Shown here one piece after another: positions 48,853-57,562 of a stretch of 64,000 nt of DNA. A program made the translations under genes and the position numbers. Positions within the stretch are counted from its first letter, which is position 1. The number at the start of each line of letters is the position of its first letter. A model generated the notes under the pieces. It did no database searches. It was not told where the DNA came from and saw only the letters and a program-made list of their open reading frames with translations. Source of the stretch: an uncultured Bacilli bacterium (GTDB taxonomy: Bacteria > Bacillota_I > Bacilli_A > RF39 > UBA660); the NCBI GenBank assembly GCA_944363635.1, contig CALVUP010000003.1, forward strand, positions 1 through 64,000. The letters run 5' to 3'.

Positions 48853-49714
48853 AACTACAAGTATAATTTTGTTCTTGTAATTCTTGCTTAATTGTATTCA
48901 TATCTTCATCTAAATTATAACTTTTTTCATTTTCAAAAGTATCTGGTAAAACCTCCAAATCATACGTTCTGATTTGTTCCACTTGATTCGTTGCTCTTTC
49001 ACAGCCAACTACAAAGCCAGTGACTTCACTTTGTTGAAGAAGTAAACAGCGATTATAATGATTATCTAGATCTGTTGTAAATTCTTCAGATAAACTATAT
49101 CTTTTTAGTTTTTCATCTTGACTATAAAAAGTATATGTTTTTGAAATTTGACTACAAATCATAGTATCAAAGCTTTCCGTTGGTTCTGTCTCAGATGGAT
49201 TATCTTCTTCTACAACATTTGACTGATCTGGATTTTCTTTGTTGCTATTCATCATTTCTCGGATATCTGGCATAAACCAAATAAATGCACCCACACCGAC
49301 GAAAAGAATAAAGACTAGAATCAAGCTAAATGTGTTATTCTTCTTAGGTGCGCTGGTATTTTGTGTATTTGAAGAAGACGTTGTTTTTGGTTTCATAGGA
49401 TCATCCACTGGAATTTGTGGATGAATGGCCTCTGGCCCTACAGTAATTTTACTTGGATCCACAACATTTGAAAAATCGTAATTCGAAGAAGCAGATCCTA
49501 CAGATTTGACAGTAGAAGAACTTGTTGCATCTCCTGCTGCATTTTGTGAAGTTTCAGCTTGACCTGTAATAGATGAAGTCGTATTCACATTTTGATTGAT
49601 CAAGTTGGCATTTGAAGTTGTAGGATTTGGATTGCTATTTGGATTTCCTGCGTTTGTATTCATCGTTTGATTTGTATTTTGTATATTGTTTTGTGTTTGT
49701 TGTTCATTATTCAT
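48851..49714 (-). CDS. Membrane protein with Asn/Thr/Ser-rich N-terminus and extracellular domain
   Basis: 287 aa. Residues 1-125 are low complexity, rich in Asn, Thr, Gln and Ser; a basic KK is followed by one membrane segment (about 131-150), an acidic linker and a C-terminal domain with Cys pairs (MICSQIS, YNRCLLLQ, VGCERAT, YTCS). The low-complexity part should be cytoplasmic. Membrane-linker-domain layout recalls the 4.5, 8.2 and 9.1 kb proteins. I chose the ATG with AAGGGGTGG; a GTG three codons upstream is also possible. It overlaps rpe by 8 nt. Confidence 0.7.
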   Translation of the reverse strand: MNNEQQTQNNIQNTNQTMNTNAGNPNSNPNPTTSNANLINQNVNTTSSITGQAETSQNAAGDATSSSTVKSVGSASSNYDFSNVVDPSKITVGPEAIHPQIPVDDPMKPKTTSSSNTQNTSAPKKNNTFSLILVFILFVGVGAFIWFMPDIREMMNSNKENPDQSNVVEEDNPSETEPTESFDTMICSQISKTYTFYSQDEKLKRYSLSEEFTTDLDNHYNRCLLLQQSEVTGFVVGCERATNQVEQIRTYDLEVLPDTFENEKSYNLDEDMNTIKQELQEQNYTCS

Positions 49715-50348
49715 TTTTTCCACCCCTTAATTTGGTTATCGTTTCTTGAAAATTATCACTATTAATAATACAACTACCACTAACTAAAATATCAGCTTGC
49801 CTTAACTTCTTGCAATTTTCTAAATTAATTCCCCCATCAACATTCACGATGATATTTAACTTTTTTTCTTTCATTTTCTTTTTAAATTCTTTAATTTTTA
49901 TCAATGTTTCTGGAATAAAGCTTTGTCCTCCAGCTCCAGGCTCAACTGACATAAATAGAACCATTTCAATTTGATCCAAATAAGGATCTAAAGCTTCAAT
50001 TGGTGTATCCGGTTTAATAGCAAGTCCACACTTAATACCATAATTATGAATTAAATCAATTAAAGATTGTATATCTTCATCAAGTTCTACATGAATGGTA
50101 AGGAATTCCGTATTCAATTGGGCATATTTCTTAATTAATTTTTTTGGTTTTGCAACCATTAAATGTACATCCAATCGTTTCGAAGTATATTTATAAATAT
50201 TTTTCATCGAACGAAAAGGCAATGTTTTGTTAGGAACAAATTTACCATCCATAACATCAACATGTATAAAATCAACATCCGTTTCATTTAATTTCATAAT
50301 ATCATCTTCTACATAATAACTGCTTAAAAAAGATGCCGATACTTTCAT
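49707..50348 (-). CDS. rpe: Ribulose-phosphate 3-epimerase
   Basis: 213 aa TIM barrel. Motifs: FIHVDVMDGKFVPN (metal His/Asp), DVHLMVAKP, MSVEPGAGGQSFIPE and NVDGGINLEN with LVSGSCI, all standard Rpe. It interconverts ribulose-5-P and xylulose-5-P. Follows rsgA as in B. subtilis (cpgA-rpe). SD AGGTGATTCT overlaps the rsgA stop. Confidence 0.96.
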   Translation of the reverse strand: MKVSASFLSSYYVEDDIMKLNETDVDFIHVDVMDGKFVPNKTLPFRSMKNIYKYTSKRLDVHLMVAKPKKLIKKYAQLNTEFLTIHVELDEDIQSLIDLIHNYGIKCGLAIKPDTPIEALDPYLDQIEMVLFMSVEPGAGGQSFIPETLIKIKEFKKKMKEKKLNIIVNVDGGINLENCKKLRQADILVSGSCIINSDNFQETITKLRGGKNE

Positions 50349-50352
50349 AGAA

Positions 50353-51177
50353 TCACCTACCTACAATTTTTTTATAATTTTCATATCGAGAAGCCAAAAT
50401 TTGATTCTTTCGAACCGCTTCTTTTACTTTGCATTCCTTTTCATCAATATGATTGCAATCCTTATAAATACAAGGATATCGTTTAAATTCAACAAAAGCA
50501 TTCATAATTTCTTCTTGAGTCATATTTTTAAATTCTAAAGAAGAAAATCCTGGAGTATCCAATACTTTTCCTCCATACATCTCAAGTAATTCTACATGAC
50601 GAGTTGTATGCCTACCTCGATTTAAAGCCATAGAGATTTCACCTGTTTGTAAATGCAAAGTAGTATCCAAATGATTAAGCAAAGTGGATTTTCCAGCCCC
50701 CGTTTGTCCAGTAAAAACACTTGTCTTCCCACGAATGAAATCTTTTATTTGAGCAAGTTCTGTATTTAATAAAACAACATAGCCCAAATTCTTATAATAT
50801 TGCATAATCTTTTGATCGTTTTCCCATTCTTCTTTATTACATTTATCTTGTTTTGTAAGACAAATAATCGGTTTTATTTTATTTACTTCCATCACAACCA
50901 ATAATTTATCTAACAAATTCAAAGAAAGATCTGGTTCTTTTAAGCTTGTCACCAAAAAAGCTTGATCGATATTCGCTACCATAGGACGAACTAATGCATT
51001 TTTACGCTTTTCAATTTCCAATATATAGTTATTCTTCTCATCAAAAAGCACATAGTCTCCTACTAAAGGCGTTTTCTTTTCTTTTCGAAAACGGCCTCTA
51101 GCTTTGCAAACATAACTGGTATGATTTGCCTCGACCGTATAATTATTACTTACAATTTTAACAATCTGACCTCTCAT
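50353..51177 (-). CDS. rsgA: Ribosome small-subunit GTPase RsgA
   Basis: 274 aa from the ATG with AAAGGAG; a longer frame upstream is out-of-frame overlap with prkC. OB-fold N-terminus (RGQIVKIVSNNYTV), circularly permuted GTPase order with G4 LTKQDKC before the P-loop TGQTGAGKSTLLNHL, then DTPGFSSL and a zinc motif C..C.H..C (YPCIYKDCNHIDEKEC). It matures the 30S subunit. Position prkC-rsgA-rpe is the B. subtilis order. Confidence 0.96.
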   Translation of the reverse strand: MRGQIVKIVSNNYTVEANHTSYVCKARGRFRKEKKTPLVGDYVLFDEKNNYILEIEKRKNALVRPMVANIDQAFLVTSLKEPDLSLNLLDKLLVVMEVNKIKPIICLTKQDKCNKEEWENDQKIMQYYKNLGYVVLLNTELAQIKDFIRGKTSVFTGQTGAGKSTLLNHLDTTLHLQTGEISMALNRGRHTTRHVELLEMYGGKVLDTPGFSSLEFKNMTQEEIMNAFVEFKRYPCIYKDCNHIDEKECKVKEAVRKNQILASRYENYKKIVGR

Positions 51178-51187
51178 CGATTCTCCT

Positions 51188-52975
51188 TTAATTTGTAGTA
51201 TTTGATGTATTTCCATTGCTGTTTTCGTCGGTATTTGCCTCGTTATCCTCTGCATCAGGAGTATTCGTAGTATTATCATTAGGAGTCTGCGCAGGAGCAA
51301 CAGCAATAGTCACTTTTAAATTCGATCCTTCTACAACGGTATCACCAGCACCTCTAGATTGACTCATAACCGTACCTGGTGTATAACGAGTAGATTCTTG
51401 CTCGACAACTGTTAAAGTAATATCGTACTTCTCACAGAAGTTTTCTACTTCCGTTTTTGTCCATTCTTCCCCAACCATATCTGGATAAACGATGACTGAC
51501 TTAGCAACTACAAAAGTAATGCTGTCTCCTTCTTTAAGTTCCGTACCTGCTTCCACGCTTTGAGAAATAATGGTATCATCCGCATAAGAATCATCCGAAA
51601 TATCTTTTGTTTCGATCTGAACAACAATACCAGACAATTCCAAGGTTGTTTTCACTTCAATATAATTATCGCCCGTATAATCTTCTATCTTATAGGCCTC
51701 ACTACCTGTTGATTCATAAATAGTAATTTCTTTTCCTTTTTTTACGGTTCTTCCAATGGATGGAGAAGTTTTAACAACATGTCCTGCCTCTATATTTTCA
51801 TCTGCGATTTTTTCTGTATCATCTGCAACTTTTAAACCTGCATCTTCAAGTTCTTCAATTGCATCCGCAACCGTCATATTCGTAACATCTGGAATTTTAA
51901 TTTCTTTGGTATCCGAAACCTTAGGAATCACAACAAACACAATAAGTAAAGCAATAATAATCACAGATAACAATCCTGTTAAAATCCAAATTAATATTTT
52001 CCTTTTTTTAGTTTCCTTATCATCTTCATCCACTTCATCAGGTTCAACAAGTTCCGAAGCATTATATCTTTTTTTTATAATTGGAATGGTTTTGGTTTCA
52101 TCAAAATCATGTTCCGGATATTTATATACATGAATTGGTTCATTTAAACGATCTTCATCAAGTGCTGTCAATAAATCATCATGCATTTCTTTAACACTAT
52201 CGTATCTATTTTTTGGATTTTTAGCAGTTGCTTTCATAATGATATTCTCAATACTTTGTGGAATAGCACTGTTTTGAGCCCTTACACTAGGAAGTGGATC
52301 CTTCATCTGTTTTAGAGCAATTTCCACAGCATTTTCCCCCTTAAAAGGAAGATTACCTGTTAATAATTCATAAAACAAAATCCCCATAGAATAAATATCA
52401 CTTTTTACAGTAGAACCTTTCCCACTGGCTTGCTCTGGTGGAAGATAATGTACAGATCCCATTACCGAATTGGTTTGTGTTAATTGCGTACTGTTTAATG
52501 CCATCGCAATACCAAAATCCGTAATTTTTATCATTCCATTTTCTTCAATCATAATATTTTGTGGTTTTAAATCCCTATGAATAATATAGCTTTCATGAGC
52601 ATGGGCAATACCATCGGTAAGTTGAAGCATAATATCAATCGCTTCACTTAATGTTAATTTACCTCTCTTTTTTAACAATTGCTTTAATGTTTTTCCTTCT
52701 ACATATTCCATAGCAATAAAATACATACCATTATCTTCTCCAACGTCATACATTTCGACAATATTTGGATGAGATAAAGAAGATGCTGACAAAGCTTCTC
52801 TTTGGAATCTTCGAACAAACTTTTCATCTGTCGCTAAATCTCCTCTTAAAATTTTAATTGCTACTTTTCTGTCCAAAATGATATCATGAGCAAGATAAAC
52901 ATTGGCCATACCACCTTCGCCAATTTGCCTTAAGATTTCATATCTATCGCTTATAATTTGCCCCTTTCCTATCAT
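51188..52975 (-). CDS. prkC: Ser/Thr protein kinase with PASTA domains (PrkC/PknB/StkP)
   Basis: 595 aa. Kinase domain (about residues 10-275): GEGGMANVYLA, Lys in VAIKIL, HRDLKPQNIM, DFG in KITDFGIAMA and a GSVHYLPPEQ activation segment. Membrane segment at about 332-352. Three PASTA domains follow (about 357-420, 425-490, 495-558), then an Asn/Thr-rich tail. PASTA domains bind muropeptides or lipid II and regulate growth, wall synthesis and spore germination. It overlaps prpC by 4 nt (ATGA), so kinase and phosphatase are coupled. Confidence 0.96.
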   Translation of the reverse strand: MIGKGQIISDRYEILRQIGEGGMANVYLAHDIILDRKVAIKILRGDLATDEKFVRRFQREALSASSLSHPNIVEMYDVGEDNGMYFIAMEYVEGKTLKQLLKKRGKLTLSEAIDIMLQLTDGIAHAHESYIIHRDLKPQNIMIEENGMIKITDFGIAMALNSTQLTQTNSVMGSVHYLPPEQASGKGSTVKSDIYSMGILFYELLTGNLPFKGENAVEIALKQMKDPLPSVRAQNSAIPQSIENIIMKATAKNPKNRYDSVKEMHDDLLTALDEDRLNEPIHVYKYPEHDFDETKTIPIIKKRYNASELVEPDEVDEDDKETKKRKILIWILTGLLSVIIIALLIVFVVIPKVSDTKEIKIPDVTNMTVADAIEELEDAGLKVADDTEKIADENIEAGHVVKTSPSIGRTVKKGKEITIYESTGSEAYKIEDYTGDNYIEVKTTLELSGIVVQIETKDISDDSYADDTIISQSVEAGTELKEGDSITFVVAKSVIVYPDMVGEEWTKTEVENFCEKYDITLTVVEQESTRYTPGTVMSQSRGAGDTVVEGSNLKVTIAVAPAQTPNDNTTNTPDAEDNEANTDENSNGNTSNTTN

Positions 52976-53721
52976 TCTTGTTCACCCTCTTTTTCTTCTT
53001 TCACTAAATACGCTATAGAAATATTATCCGTTCCTCCGCGGTTATTACTCTTTCGTATCAACTTAACGACTTTTTCTTCAATTGGAAGATCACTATCTAA
53101 AACTTCCTCTATTTGTTCAGTATCTAACATATTGGTAAGTCCATCACTACAAAGCATTACTGCTTCAATATCCATATCACAATCAAAGATATCCATATCA
53201 ATTGGATCATTCGCACCAAGTGCTTTCATCAAAACATTTTTCTTCGGATGATCTTTTGCCTCTTCCTCAGAAAGTTCCCCTGCAGACACCAATAAATTAA
53301 CCAAAGTATGATCATAAGTCACTTTATGAAGTTTTCCTTCCTTCACTACAAACCCCGAAGAATCTCCAATATTACCAAATAAAATATAATCTTTAGAAAC
53401 AATCGCTGTAACTAAAGTTGTACCCATTCCTTTAGATTCTGGATGTTCTTTTACATATCTAAAAATCAAACTATTAATTTCCGTTACAACATCCCTTAAC
53501 CATGTAATCGCATTTTCCTTATTCATGTTAAAGAATGTTTCATTAAAATGCTTTCCTAAATAACTTATGGCAATACTACTTGCAACTTCTCCCGCAGAAT
53601 GTCCACCCATTCCATCCGCTACAGCAAGCAAATAAACATCATCTATATTCTTTAAAATAATGACACTATCTTCATTATGATCTCTTATTTTTCCTGAATC
53701 AGTTAAATAATATGAATTCAT
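52972..53721 (-). CDS. prpC: PP2C-family Ser/Thr phosphatase PrpC
   Basis: 249 aa. Metal-binding motifs RDHNEDSVI, AVADGMGGHSAGEVAS, GDSSGFV, CSDGLTNML and GGTDNISIAYL define a bacterial PP2C. It reverses phosphorylation by the adjacent PrkC kinase. SD AAGGAGG; starts overlapping the rlmN stop by 4 nt. Confidence 0.96.
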   Translation of the reverse strand: MNSYYLTDSGKIRDHNEDSVIILKNIDDVYLLAVADGMGGHSAGEVASSIAISYLGKHFNETFFNMNKENAITWLRDVVTEINSLIFRYVKEHPESKGMGTTLVTAIVSKDYILFGNIGDSSGFVVKEGKLHKVTYDHTLVNLLVSAGELSEEEAKDHPKKNVLMKALGANDPIDMDIFDCDMDIEAVMLCSDGLTNMLDTEQIEEVLDSDLPIEEKVVKLIRKSNNRGGTDNISIAYLVKEEKEGEQE

Positions 53722-54740
53722 GACTCCTCCTTTTTAGATCGAAGTTGTCCACAGGCCGCAGAAATCTTTGATCCAAATTCTCTACGTTTTGTAACATTTA
53801 TATTTTCTTTTTTAAGTATATCATAAAACCGATTGATTTGTATAGAGTTTGTACGCTTAAAATCAATATTGTTCGTCTCATTATAGGGAATTAAATTCAC
53901 ATAACAATTCATTCCTCGAATCAGATGAGCAAGTGCATGTGCACAAGCATCACTATCATTGACATTTTTTAGTAATATATATTCAAATGTAACTCTTCGA
54001 TTCGTCTTTTGAATATAATTCTTGATACTTGGAATTAACTTTTCTAAAGGATACACCTTATTAATAGGCATAATTTGATTACGTATTTCATTATTTGGAG
54101 CATGCAAACTAATCGCTAAATTTACTTGTAATGGAAAATGGCTAAATGCATCAATTTTAGGTACAATACCACAAGTGGATACTGTAATGTGTCTTGAACC
54201 CAAAGCAATTCCTTTGGGATGATTAATAATTGAAATAAATTTAATTAAATTTTCATAATTATCAAAAGGTTCGCCAATCCCCATAACCACAACATGAGAA
54301 ATTCTTTTTCCAATATCTTTTTCAATCGCAAGTATTTGTAAAACCATTTCACTCGTCTCTAAGTTTCGTACCTTTTTTCTACGCCCAGACTCACAGAATT
54401 TACACCCCATATTACAACCAACCTGACTAGATACACATAAGCTATTCCCATAATCATGATTCATAAGGACAGCTTCAACATGTTCCCCATCTTTTAGTTT
54501 AAATAAATATTTACAAACATCTTTGTCTCTTTCTACATTTACAATAGCAACAGAATCAATCGAAAAATCTTTTTCTACTTCTTTTAATAAATCTTTTTTA
54601 ATATTGGTCATTTCTTGATAAGAAGTAACACGTTTTTCATACAACCATGAAAACACTTGTAAAGCCTTAAACTTCTTTTCTCCTTTATTTATAAAATACT
54701 CTTCTAATTCTTCTATCGTTTTATTATAAATACTTTCCAT
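53718..54740 (-). CDS. rlmN: Dual-specificity 23S rRNA/tRNA adenine-C2 methyltransferase RlmN
   Basis: 340 aa. N-terminal helical domain (FKALQVFSWLYEKRV), radical-SAM motif C-x3-C-x2-C in VGCNMGCKFCESG, VVMGIGEPFDN, TVSTCGIVPK, SLHAPNNEIR and the resolving Cys near the end (ISAACGQLR). It methylates A2503 of 23S rRNA and A37 of some tRNAs. Start ATG with GGGTGAGG chosen over an upstream GTG-like start. TATAAT at 54762-54767 is the likely -10. In B. subtilis rsmB and fmt precede it; here broken accessory genes intervene. Confidence 0.95.
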   Translation of the reverse strand: MESIYNKTIEELEEYFINKGEKKFKALQVFSWLYEKRVTSYQEMTNIKKDLLKEVEKDFSIDSVAIVNVERDKDVCKYLFKLKDGEHVEAVLMNHDYGNSLCVSSQVGCNMGCKFCESGRRKKVRNLETSEMVLQILAIEKDIGKRISHVVVMGIGEPFDNYENLIKFISIINHPKGIALGSRHITVSTCGIVPKIDAFSHFPLQVNLAISLHAPNNEIRNQIMPINKVYPLEKLIPSIKNYIQKTNRRVTFEYILLKNVNDSDACAHALAHLIRGMNCYVNLIPYNETNNIDFKRTNSIQINRFYDILKKENINVTKRREFGSKISAACGQLRSKKEES

Positions 54741-54782
54741 AACCTCACCCAATTCACCTAAATTATATCAAATTTAAAAACA

Positions 54783-54809
54783 TAAAAAAAGAAAAACCAT
54801 TGTTTTTCT
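54783..54809 (-). terminator. Terminator of the broken primase-like gene, containing its stop
   Basis: Minus-strand stem AGAAAAAC / GTTTTTCT followed by T7. The TAG at 54808-54810 overlaps the stem, which supports 54808 as the true gene end. Confidence 0.85.
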
Positions 54810-55574
54810 AATAAAATCTTCGTCGCATTTGTATTTCACCCAATTTTTTATACCTTGCTCTAAATTTTTCATTGTTCGCTAATGTATTACCTGATAGTAT
54901 AACTCTTTCAATTGCTTTTCTATTTTTAAAATCAGGATCTAATTCTTTATTTTTAATTCTTTCGATTGTTTTAAATTTATCTTCGTAAAAGTTCTATATG
55001 TTCGTTCGAAATAATAGAATTTTGATATTTTAAAATCAAATCATGATCTTTATCATCGCTTTCTTCTTCTTTTTGTAAATAAATTTTTTGTAACAAAGAA
55101 TAAGCTTCTTTAAGCTCCATTTTTTGGGTATATTTGAAATAAGCAAATACATTTCCACTACAACTACATCCAAAACAGAAAAAACCATTTTCAAAATCTT
55201 TTACACGAAAAGAAGGTGTAATCTCATTATGATAAGGACATAAAAACATATATCCATTTTTTCCAGTCATTCTACCTACTTTATCTGAATCCGCAAGTAC
55301 TAGAGGAAGAAGCGAATCTCTTTTCATAACATATTCCACATTCTTAGGATGGATATCATGTAAAATTGTATTACTTTCTTCTATAAGAAGGATTAAGTTT
55401 TCAATATCTAAATCAATCCAATTATAATCAAAGTGTGCATTCTTATTTACTAATGTTTTATCTATTTCATAAAGCATATCTTTAAGAAAAAAAATAATCC
55501 TCTTTCGTTAATCCTTCCTTCCACGCTTTCATTTCAATTGATTCAAGTTTATCTTTTGCTTCTTTTAATTCCAT
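54808..55574 (-). pseudogene. CHC2 zinc-finger (primase-like) gene broken by two T-run frameshifts
   Basis: Good SD (AGGAGG) and ATG at 55574 give MELKEAKDKLES...KEDYFF, which shifts at a T8 run (55487-55494). The frame resumes as LKDMLYEIDK and carries a DnaG-like zinc finger, CPYHNEITPSF...FFCFGCSCSGNVFAYF (C-x2-H...C-x2-C). It shifts again at a T4 run (54987-54990) and ends ...YEDKFKTIERI...FRARYKKLGEIQMRRRFY. Removing one T at each site restores one 254-aa frame from SD to terminator. The zinc finger is followed by no TOPRIM domain. Likely a mobile-element or helper primase relic. Sequencing error at both runs is the alternative. Confidence 0.75.
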
Positions 55575-55603
55575 AATGATCCTCCTAATAAGTGTTACTT
55601 TCT

Positions 55604-55632
55604 ATAATAATTTAAAGAACAAAAAAAAGCAA
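55604..55632 (-). promoter_or_regulatory. Promoter of the broken primase-like gene
   Basis: Minus strand TTGCTT (55627-55632), 17 bp, TATTAT (55604-55609). The -35 overlaps the preceding terminator. Confidence 0.65.
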
Positions 55633-55657
55633 GAAATTTATATTTCTATTTCTTTGC
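55621..55657 (-). terminator. Terminator after the second broken gene
   Basis: Minus-strand GCAAAGAAAT pairs with ATTTCTTGC (one bulged A), then T8. TAG stop at 55646-55648 lies in the loop. Confidence 0.75.
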
Positions 55658-55896
55658 TCTCATTATTACATCTTTAAAACTACCCAATTCTTTTATTATA
55701 AGTTTTGCATACTCCGCTTTTGAATCAAAAAATCCGTTTCAACTTGTCGTATAACTGTATCAATCTCTCTATATCTTTTATACAAATCATTCTCTATAGC
55801 ATTTGATATTGGATAAAAATATTTTTGTTGAGATAAAAGAAGTAATGCAAGCAACATAGTAGGATGTTCCTTTTTTCCAGTTTCTTTATAATGTTT
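55646..55896 (-). pseudogene. Degraded small gene with a T-run frameshift
   Basis: A frame open from the previous gene's stop reads KHYKETGKKEHPTMLLALLLLSQQ...NDLYKRYREIDTVIRQVETDF. At a T6 run (55727-55732) it must gain one T to continue FDSKAEYAKLIIKELGSFKDVIMRAKK and end at a TAG inside a terminator. No good SD for the internal ATG (55857), so the 5' part may be lost or it was once joined to the gene upstream, whose frame it shares. Helical, family not recognised. Most of the 55.65-55.90 kb gap is this fragment. Confidence 0.55.
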
Positions 55897-56538
55897 TTAT
55901 ATAGTAAAATCAACAACATTACCAACATTTGAATACTCTAAAGTAATGGTTTTATTTTCAAATAACATTTCTATTTTCATTAATTTTTCATCTTTCGAAG
56001 TAATATTTAATACATTATCCGTTACTTTACCATCTACATACATTTTATAACTATTCAAAACTGAACCGTCTTCATAAGTCGTTTGCGAAATAAAATCACT
56101 TTTTCCAAGTATTTTATCAATATTTTCTAATTGAATATATTCATATTCTACATACGGATTATCTACTTTAACCCAATTATCTCCTTCTTGTTTTAATACA
56201 ATTTCTCCTTCTTTGTAATAAGAATTATTATTGTATGTAAATAATTCTTTTTCATTATAATGTTTTCCCGTATAAATGTATTTATTTTCTCCCTCTGTAA
56301 TTGTATAAGTGAATTCATAATTATACATAGCCAATTTTTCATCTGCTTGATTATTAATTGCATTTGCAATATCATCATCAACAGGAGTAGCACTACTACG
56401 CATCGCAACAATCAAAACGATAAAAAAGATTAAATACGCCAAAAGAATAAGTCTGGCTCTTTTCTTTTCATCTGTAAATAATTCTTTAACATTAAATTTC
56501 TTCTTATTTTGTTTTTTCTTCTTTTCTTCTTCTTTCAT
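55897..56538 (-). CDS. Single-pass membrane protein of unknown function downstream of fmt
   Basis: 213 aa. N-terminal Glu/Lys-rich stretch (about 30 residues), one membrane segment (about 31-47), then an extracytoplasmic domain of about 165 residues rich in Tyr, Asn and Glu (YEFTYTITEGENKYIYTGKHYNE), in a beta-strand pattern. No Cys and no known domain. It starts 8 nt after the fmt stop region, with SD AGGTAA overlapping it, so it is in the fmt operon. Function unknown. Confidence 0.7.
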   Translation of the reverse strand: MKEEEKKKKQNKKKFNVKELFTDEKKRARLILLAYLIFFIVLIVAMRSSATPVDDDIANAINNQADEKLAMYNYEFTYTITEGENKYIYTGKHYNEKELFTYNNNSYYKEGEIVLKQEGDNWVKVDNPYVEYEYIQLENIDKILGKSDFISQTTYEDGSVLNSYKMYVDGKVTDNVLNITSKDEKLMKIEMLFENKTITLEYSNVGNVVDFTI

Positions 56539-56546
56539 AAAATTAC

Positions 56547-57479
56547 CTATTTTAATACCTTTCCGATTAAATCTTTATTTCCATTCACAAATTCTTTAAA
56601 AGTCATTTTCCTCTTACCTTCTAGTTTTAAAGATTTGATAATTAAACATCCATCTTTTAAAGCAACAACAATCCCATCCTGATTAATATCAATAATGGTA
56701 CCTACCTTTTTTTCAGATATATAAGAATGCATGGCCACATCATATATCTTTAATGTTTTATCTCCTAAATAACAATACGCACCTGGCCAAGAATTGAGTC
56801 CCCTGATCTGATTAAATACTTCTCGAGTCTTCTTTGAAAAATCAATTTTTTCTTCTTCTCTTTTAATATTCCATGCATAAGTCACTTCATCTTCATTTTG
56901 TTTCACAGGATGAATATTTCCACTGATAATATTAGGAATCGTCTTTAGTAATAATTCTTTCCCCATAACTGACAACTTATCATGTAGGATTTCGGTTGTA
57001 AATGCATCTTCAATTTTTATTTCCTGTTGACTAATAATATCGCCATTATCCATCTTTTCATCCATATACATAATTGTAACACCTGTTTTGGTATACCCAT
57101 CAATAATGGCCTTATGAATGGGTGCCCCACCTCTTAATTTTGGAAGCAAAGAAGCATGCACATTAATACATCCATATTTAGGCAAATCAAGTAATATTTT
57201 TGGAATAATCTGCCCATAAGCACATGTCACAATTAAATCCGGATGCAACTCTATAATATCTTCATAATCTTCTTTAATTTTTATAGGTTGTAATACTTTT
57301 ATATTGTATTTTTCTGCACATTCCTTTACTGGAGTTTTAGTAACGATCTTTTTTCTTCCTACCTCTTTATCTGGTTGTGATACAACACCTATAACCTTGT
57401 AGTTTTCAATCAATCCTTCTAAAATGGGTACTGCAAACGCAGGAGTCCCCATAAACACAACTGTTAATTCTTTATTCAT
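56547..57479 (-). CDS. fmt: Methionyl-tRNA formyltransferase
   Basis: 310 aa from the ATG with GGTGATAAG. Motifs: VVFMGTPAFAVPIL, the catalytic NVHASLLPKLRGGAPIHKAI, TGVTIMYMDEKMDNGDII, and a C-terminal OB-like tRNA-binding domain (about residues 205-310). It formylates initiator Met-tRNA. def, usually adjacent, is absent here. Confidence 0.96.
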   Translation of the reverse strand: MNKELTVVFMGTPAFAVPILEGLIENYKVIGVVSQPDKEVGRKKIVTKTPVKECAEKYNIKVLQPIKIKEDYEDIIELHPDLIVTCAYGQIIPKILLDLPKYGCINVHASLLPKLRGGAPIHKAIIDGYTKTGVTIMYMDEKMDNGDIISQQEIKIEDAFTTEILHDKLSVMGKELLLKTIPNIISGNIHPVKQNEDEVTYAWNIKREEEKIDFSKKTREVFNQIRGLNSWPGAYCYLGDKTLKIYDVAMHSYISEKKVGTIIDINQDGIVVALKDGCLIIKSLKLEGKRKMTFKEFVNGNKDLIGKVLK

Positions 57480-57562
57480 CTTATCACCAATTCTATTATA
57501 CAATAATTCACAAAAAGAAAAAAGAACATTTATAAACCGATTGTAAAATTTATATGCCATTT

